Positions 15,962 to 17,639 of a stretch of DNA of 17,639 nt are shown here, one piece after another; position 1 is the first letter of the stretch, and each line of letters starts with the position of its first letter. Below the pieces are notes generated by a model. That model ran no database searches, was not told the origin of the DNA, and was given only the letters and a program-made list of their open reading frames with translations. The position numbers and the translations under genes were made by a program. Source of the DNA: Candidatus Latescibacterota bacterium (GTDB lineage: Bacteria > Latescibacterota > UBA2968 > UBA8231). The DNA is taken from the NCBI GenBank assembly GCA_021295675.1, contig JAGWBY010000139.1, positions 1 to 17,639 of the forward strand, given 5' to 3'.

Positions 15962-16995
15962 CCGACTTCCTCCGGGGACACGGGCCGCTGCTCGGCGGCG
16001 GCGAGCCGGGCGGCCTCAATGGCGACCATGGTCTGCCGCACGCTCTCGGCGGTGACGGCTAGTTCGGCGCGGCCGGCTAGCGCATCGGCGATGTTTTCGT
16101 AGTAGGAACGCCAGCGGCCGGGTGCCGTCTCAATGATGGTTTCCTCGGCTGGTCGATAGAGGCGGGCGTAGTGCTCGGGTGCTTCTTCGGCCGCGTCGAT
16201 ATCGCCGGCGATCATGGCCTTTTCCTGCGGGTCAACGCCCTCTTTGACCAGCGCGCCTTCCGTGCCCAGCACGTACCAGCGCGGCTTGGCTTTGCACGCC
16301 AGCGACGAAGTCTCCACGCGCGCTTCGACGCCGTTGGCAAAGTGGAGCACGGCCAGCGCGTGGGACTCGACGTCGATGCTGAGCGGGTCGCCGGAGTGGA
16401 AGGTGGCGTACACTTTTGCGAGCGGCGCGTCGATGAGCTGGAGTGCTTGATCGACTAGATGCGCGCCTAGATCAAAGAATTTGCCGCCGCCGTGTCGCGC
16501 TATGCTGCGCCAACCACGAGGGGGGCCGTATTGGCCCCAGAACATCTCCAGCAAAAAGGGATCGCCGAGCAGCCCTTGGGCCAGCGCGTCTTTAACGGCG
16601 AGGAAATCGCCGTCCCAGCGGCGGTTCTGAAAGACGCTGAGCAAGCGGTCGTGTGTTTGGCTGGCGGCGATCATCTGGTCGGCCTCGGCCATGCTCAAGC
16701 ACATGGGCTTGTCGGTGACCACGTGTTTGCCCGCCGCTAGCGCTTGGATCGCGTGCGGGGCGTGGAGGTCGTTGGGCGTGGCGAGGACGACCAGATCGAC
16801 GGCTGGGTCGGCTAGCACTTCGTCGAAGTGGCGGAAGGTCTTTACCCCCAAGTCGCGCTGAATCTGGTCGCGGGCCTCCGGTCGGCTAGTGGCAATGCCG
16901 TAGAGATTCAGGCCGCTGGCCAGCCCTACTAGATAGGCGTGGAAGCAGCGGCCGGCAAAGCCGTAGCCGACGACGACGACGTTGGGTTTTTCCAT
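15958..16995 (-). CDS. Gfo/Idh/MocA-family oxidoreductase (intact)
   Basis: A complete 345-residue NAD(P)-dependent dehydrogenase of the Gfo/Idh/MocA type, which acts on sugars, inositols or related polyols. It has the Rossmann motif VVGYGFAG (8-15), ATPNDLHAPHAIQALAAGKHV (72-92), the catalytic-type DKPM with Lys96, and the C-terminal-domain motif GGKFFDLGAHLVDQ (170-183) with Asp175 and His179, the usual active-site pair. QNRRWDGDF (123-131) resembles the YdgJ/MviM-like branch. The start ATG 16995 is preceded by AGGT 7 nt upstream. It is the first gene of an operon with the RNA methyltransferase (GTGA overlap) and the ClC channel. It is not a close copy of the frameshifted Gfo/Idh at 8163-9189: the N-terminal motifs and the domain after DKPM/TKPM differ. 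The substrate is unknown. Confidence 0.93.
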   Translation of the reverse strand: MEKPNVVVVGYGFAGRCFHAYLVGLASGLNLYGIATSRPEARDQIQRDLGVKTFRHFDEVLADPAVDLVVLATPNDLHAPHAIQALAAGKHVVTDKPMCLSMAEADQMIAASQTHDRLLSVFQNRRWDGDFLAVKDALAQGLLGDPFLLEMFWGQYGPPRGWRSIARHGGGKFFDLGAHLVDQALQLIDAPLAKVYATFHSGDPLSIDVESHALAVLHFANGVEARVETSSLACKAKPRWYVLGTEGALVKEGVDPQEKAMIAGDIDAAEEAPEHYARLYRPAEETIIETAPGRWRSYYENIADALAGRAELAVTAESVRQTMVAIEAARLAAAEQRPVSPEEVG

Positions 16996-17020
16996 GATTT
17001 TACCTGTGTGGCGGGCGTTT

Positions 17021-17048
17021 TTGCGGCCGACAAATGGGCACTTATATT
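17021..17048 (+). promoter_or_regulatory. Possible sigma-70 type promoter for the cyclophilin-like gene
   Basis: TTGCGG (17021-17026) and TATATT (17043-17048) are separated by 16 nt and lie about 43 nt upstream of the cyclophilin-like start, in the 95-bp region divergent from the intact Gfo/Idh gene. The -10 is good; the -35 matches only in its TTG. Consensus for this organism is unknown. Confidence 0.35.
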
Positions 17049-17090
17049 ATGAAAACTCAAAGGTTTGGGCAAGTTTTCAGGAGGAGTGCA

Positions 17091-17462
17091 ATGCGGATTC
17101 GGATTAGCTGGGATGACGGCGCGGTCGAAGCGGTTTTAGACGCTACGCCGACGGCACAAAAAGTCTGGGTAGCCCTGCCCTGCACCTCGACAGCGAACAC
17201 TTGGGGCGAGGAAGTGTACTTCGAGGTACCCGTGCAGGCCGAGCTAGAACCCGACGCGCGGCAAGTAGTAGAAAAAGGCGCGGTGTGCTTTTGGGTCGAG
17301 GGGCAATCGCTAGCCCTGCCCTACGGCCCGACCCCGATTTCCGAGGGCGACGAGTGCCGATTGGTAAGCAAGGTCAATGTCCTCGGGCAAATCGAAGGCG
17401 AGCCGCAGGCGCTAGCGGCGGTGCGTGCCGGCGCGCCGATTCGGGTCGAACGAGTCGAATAA
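17091..17462 (+). CDS. Cyclophilin-like protein (PF04126 / TM1367-type)
   Basis: A 123-residue protein of the small cyclophilin-like fold family (PF04126, including Thermotoga TM1367; related to DUF3830). Characteristic stretches are MRIRISWDDG at the start, ALPCTSTANTWGEEVYFEVP (about 26-45), GAVCFWVEGQSLALPYGPTP (about 63-82) and KVNVLGQIEGEP. The beta-barrel resembles cyclophilin, but prolyl isomerase activity is not established for these proteins and the biological role is unknown. ATG 17091 is chosen because AGGAGG lies 6 nt upstream; the frame runs back to an ATG at 17034, but that region looks like promoter. No signal peptide or membrane segment, so it is cytoplasmic. It diverges from the Gfo/Idh operon. 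Related genes often sit with sugar or one-carbon enzymes in metagenomic genomes, which is only a hint of function. Confidence 0.88.
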   Translation: MRIRISWDDGAVEAVLDATPTAQKVWVALPCTSTANTWGEEVYFEVPVQAELEPDARQVVEKGAVCFWVEGQSLALPYGPTPISEGDECRLVSKVNVLGQIEGEPQALAAVRAGAPIRVERVE

Positions 17463-17541
17463 GATGGGACACTTTTCCCGCGCTTAGGTGTTATATATGG
17501 CACACGGTCACTCGTGGATGTCGCTGGCGCGAGGACGATGG

Positions 17542-17639
17542 ATGGAATCACTTATGCAGAGAAGCAGCAGATCGGTCATCGGTCTCAGCGTCGTCCTGCT
17601 GCTCTTGTTGAGCGGTTGCGGGGCCGCTTATTCGGGCTA
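17542..17639 (+). CDS. Lipoprotein, N-terminal signal only (cut by window end)
   Basis: The frame opens at ATG 17542, with GAGGA 6 nt upstream; a second in-frame ATG at 17554 is an alternative. It runs to the window edge without a stop. The 32 visible residues show a basic n-region (QRSSRS), a hydrophobic core (VIGLSVVLLLLL) and a lipobox LSGC followed by GAA, the pattern for signal peptidase II cleavage and lipid attachment to the Cys. Gly at +2 does not indicate inner-membrane retention, so outer-membrane anchoring is likely. The mature function cannot be told. It follows the cyclophilin-like gene by 79 nt on the same strand; this spacer holds an AT-rich TTATATAT that could be a -10 element but no convincing -35. 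Confidence 0.75.
   Translation, partial: MESLMQRSSRSVIGLSVVLLLLLSGCGAAYSG

Overview
The window is a gene-dense, fairly GC-rich stretch of chromosome from a Gram-negative bacterium. A TonB-dependent outer-membrane receptor, a lipoprotein signal with a lipobox and a Sec-type signal peptide all imply an outer membrane. The mix of Gfo/Idh oxidoreductases, a sugar-isomerase TIM barrel, a mannonate-type SDR and a GMC oxidoreductase resembles sugar- and sugar-acid-degrading uncultured lineages such as Latescibacterota or Poribacteria. That placement is an impression from gene content, not a result. No rRNA, tRNA, CRISPR array, transposase or phage gene is visible.

Layout. 1-1524 is the 3' end of a TonB-dependent receptor gene, closed by a strong intrinsic terminator. 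1623-3237 is a PLP-dependent (group II) amino-acid decarboxylase gene, broken by a frameshift. It converges on a minus-strand operon that reads from 8034 down to 3243: TIM-barrel sugar isomerase, a 23-codon ORF coupled by an ATGA overlap, a mannonate-oxidoreductase-like SDR, formate-tetrahydrofolate ligase (fhs, frameshifted), and a voltage-gated-like ion channel. The later spacers are 26-28 nt each. A Gfo/Idh gene (8163-9189, also frameshifted) diverges from this operon. Next come a GMC oxidoreductase (minus), a 95-bp imperfect palindrome, a class I flavoprotein disulfide reductase (minus), and a divergent TPR protein. A second minus-strand operon (16995 down to 13567) carries an intact Gfo/Idh enzyme, a SpoU/TrmH RNA methyltransferase and a ClC chloride channel with CBS domains, all three overlapping. 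At the right edge are a cyclophilin-like (PF04126-type) protein and the start of a lipoprotein.

How the genes fit together. The isomerase, SDR and Gfo/Idh genes look like a small carbohydrate or sugar-acid oxidation locus. fhs would feed one-carbon units into folate metabolism. The channel at the operon end and the ClC in the other operon handle ions, with no obvious metabolic link to their neighbours.

The most notable points are: three otherwise well-conserved genes within about 7 kb each broken by a short out-of-frame loss (plus one apparent in-frame loss); a ClC protein lacking the gating glutamate, the proton glutamate and the selectivity serine; an ion channel with a tandem 37-residue repeat domain in its S1-S2 loop and a TGGYA pore signature; and a charged helical insertion in an extracellular loop of the TonB-dependent receptor. 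I do not see a clear-cut novel defence or mobile system.
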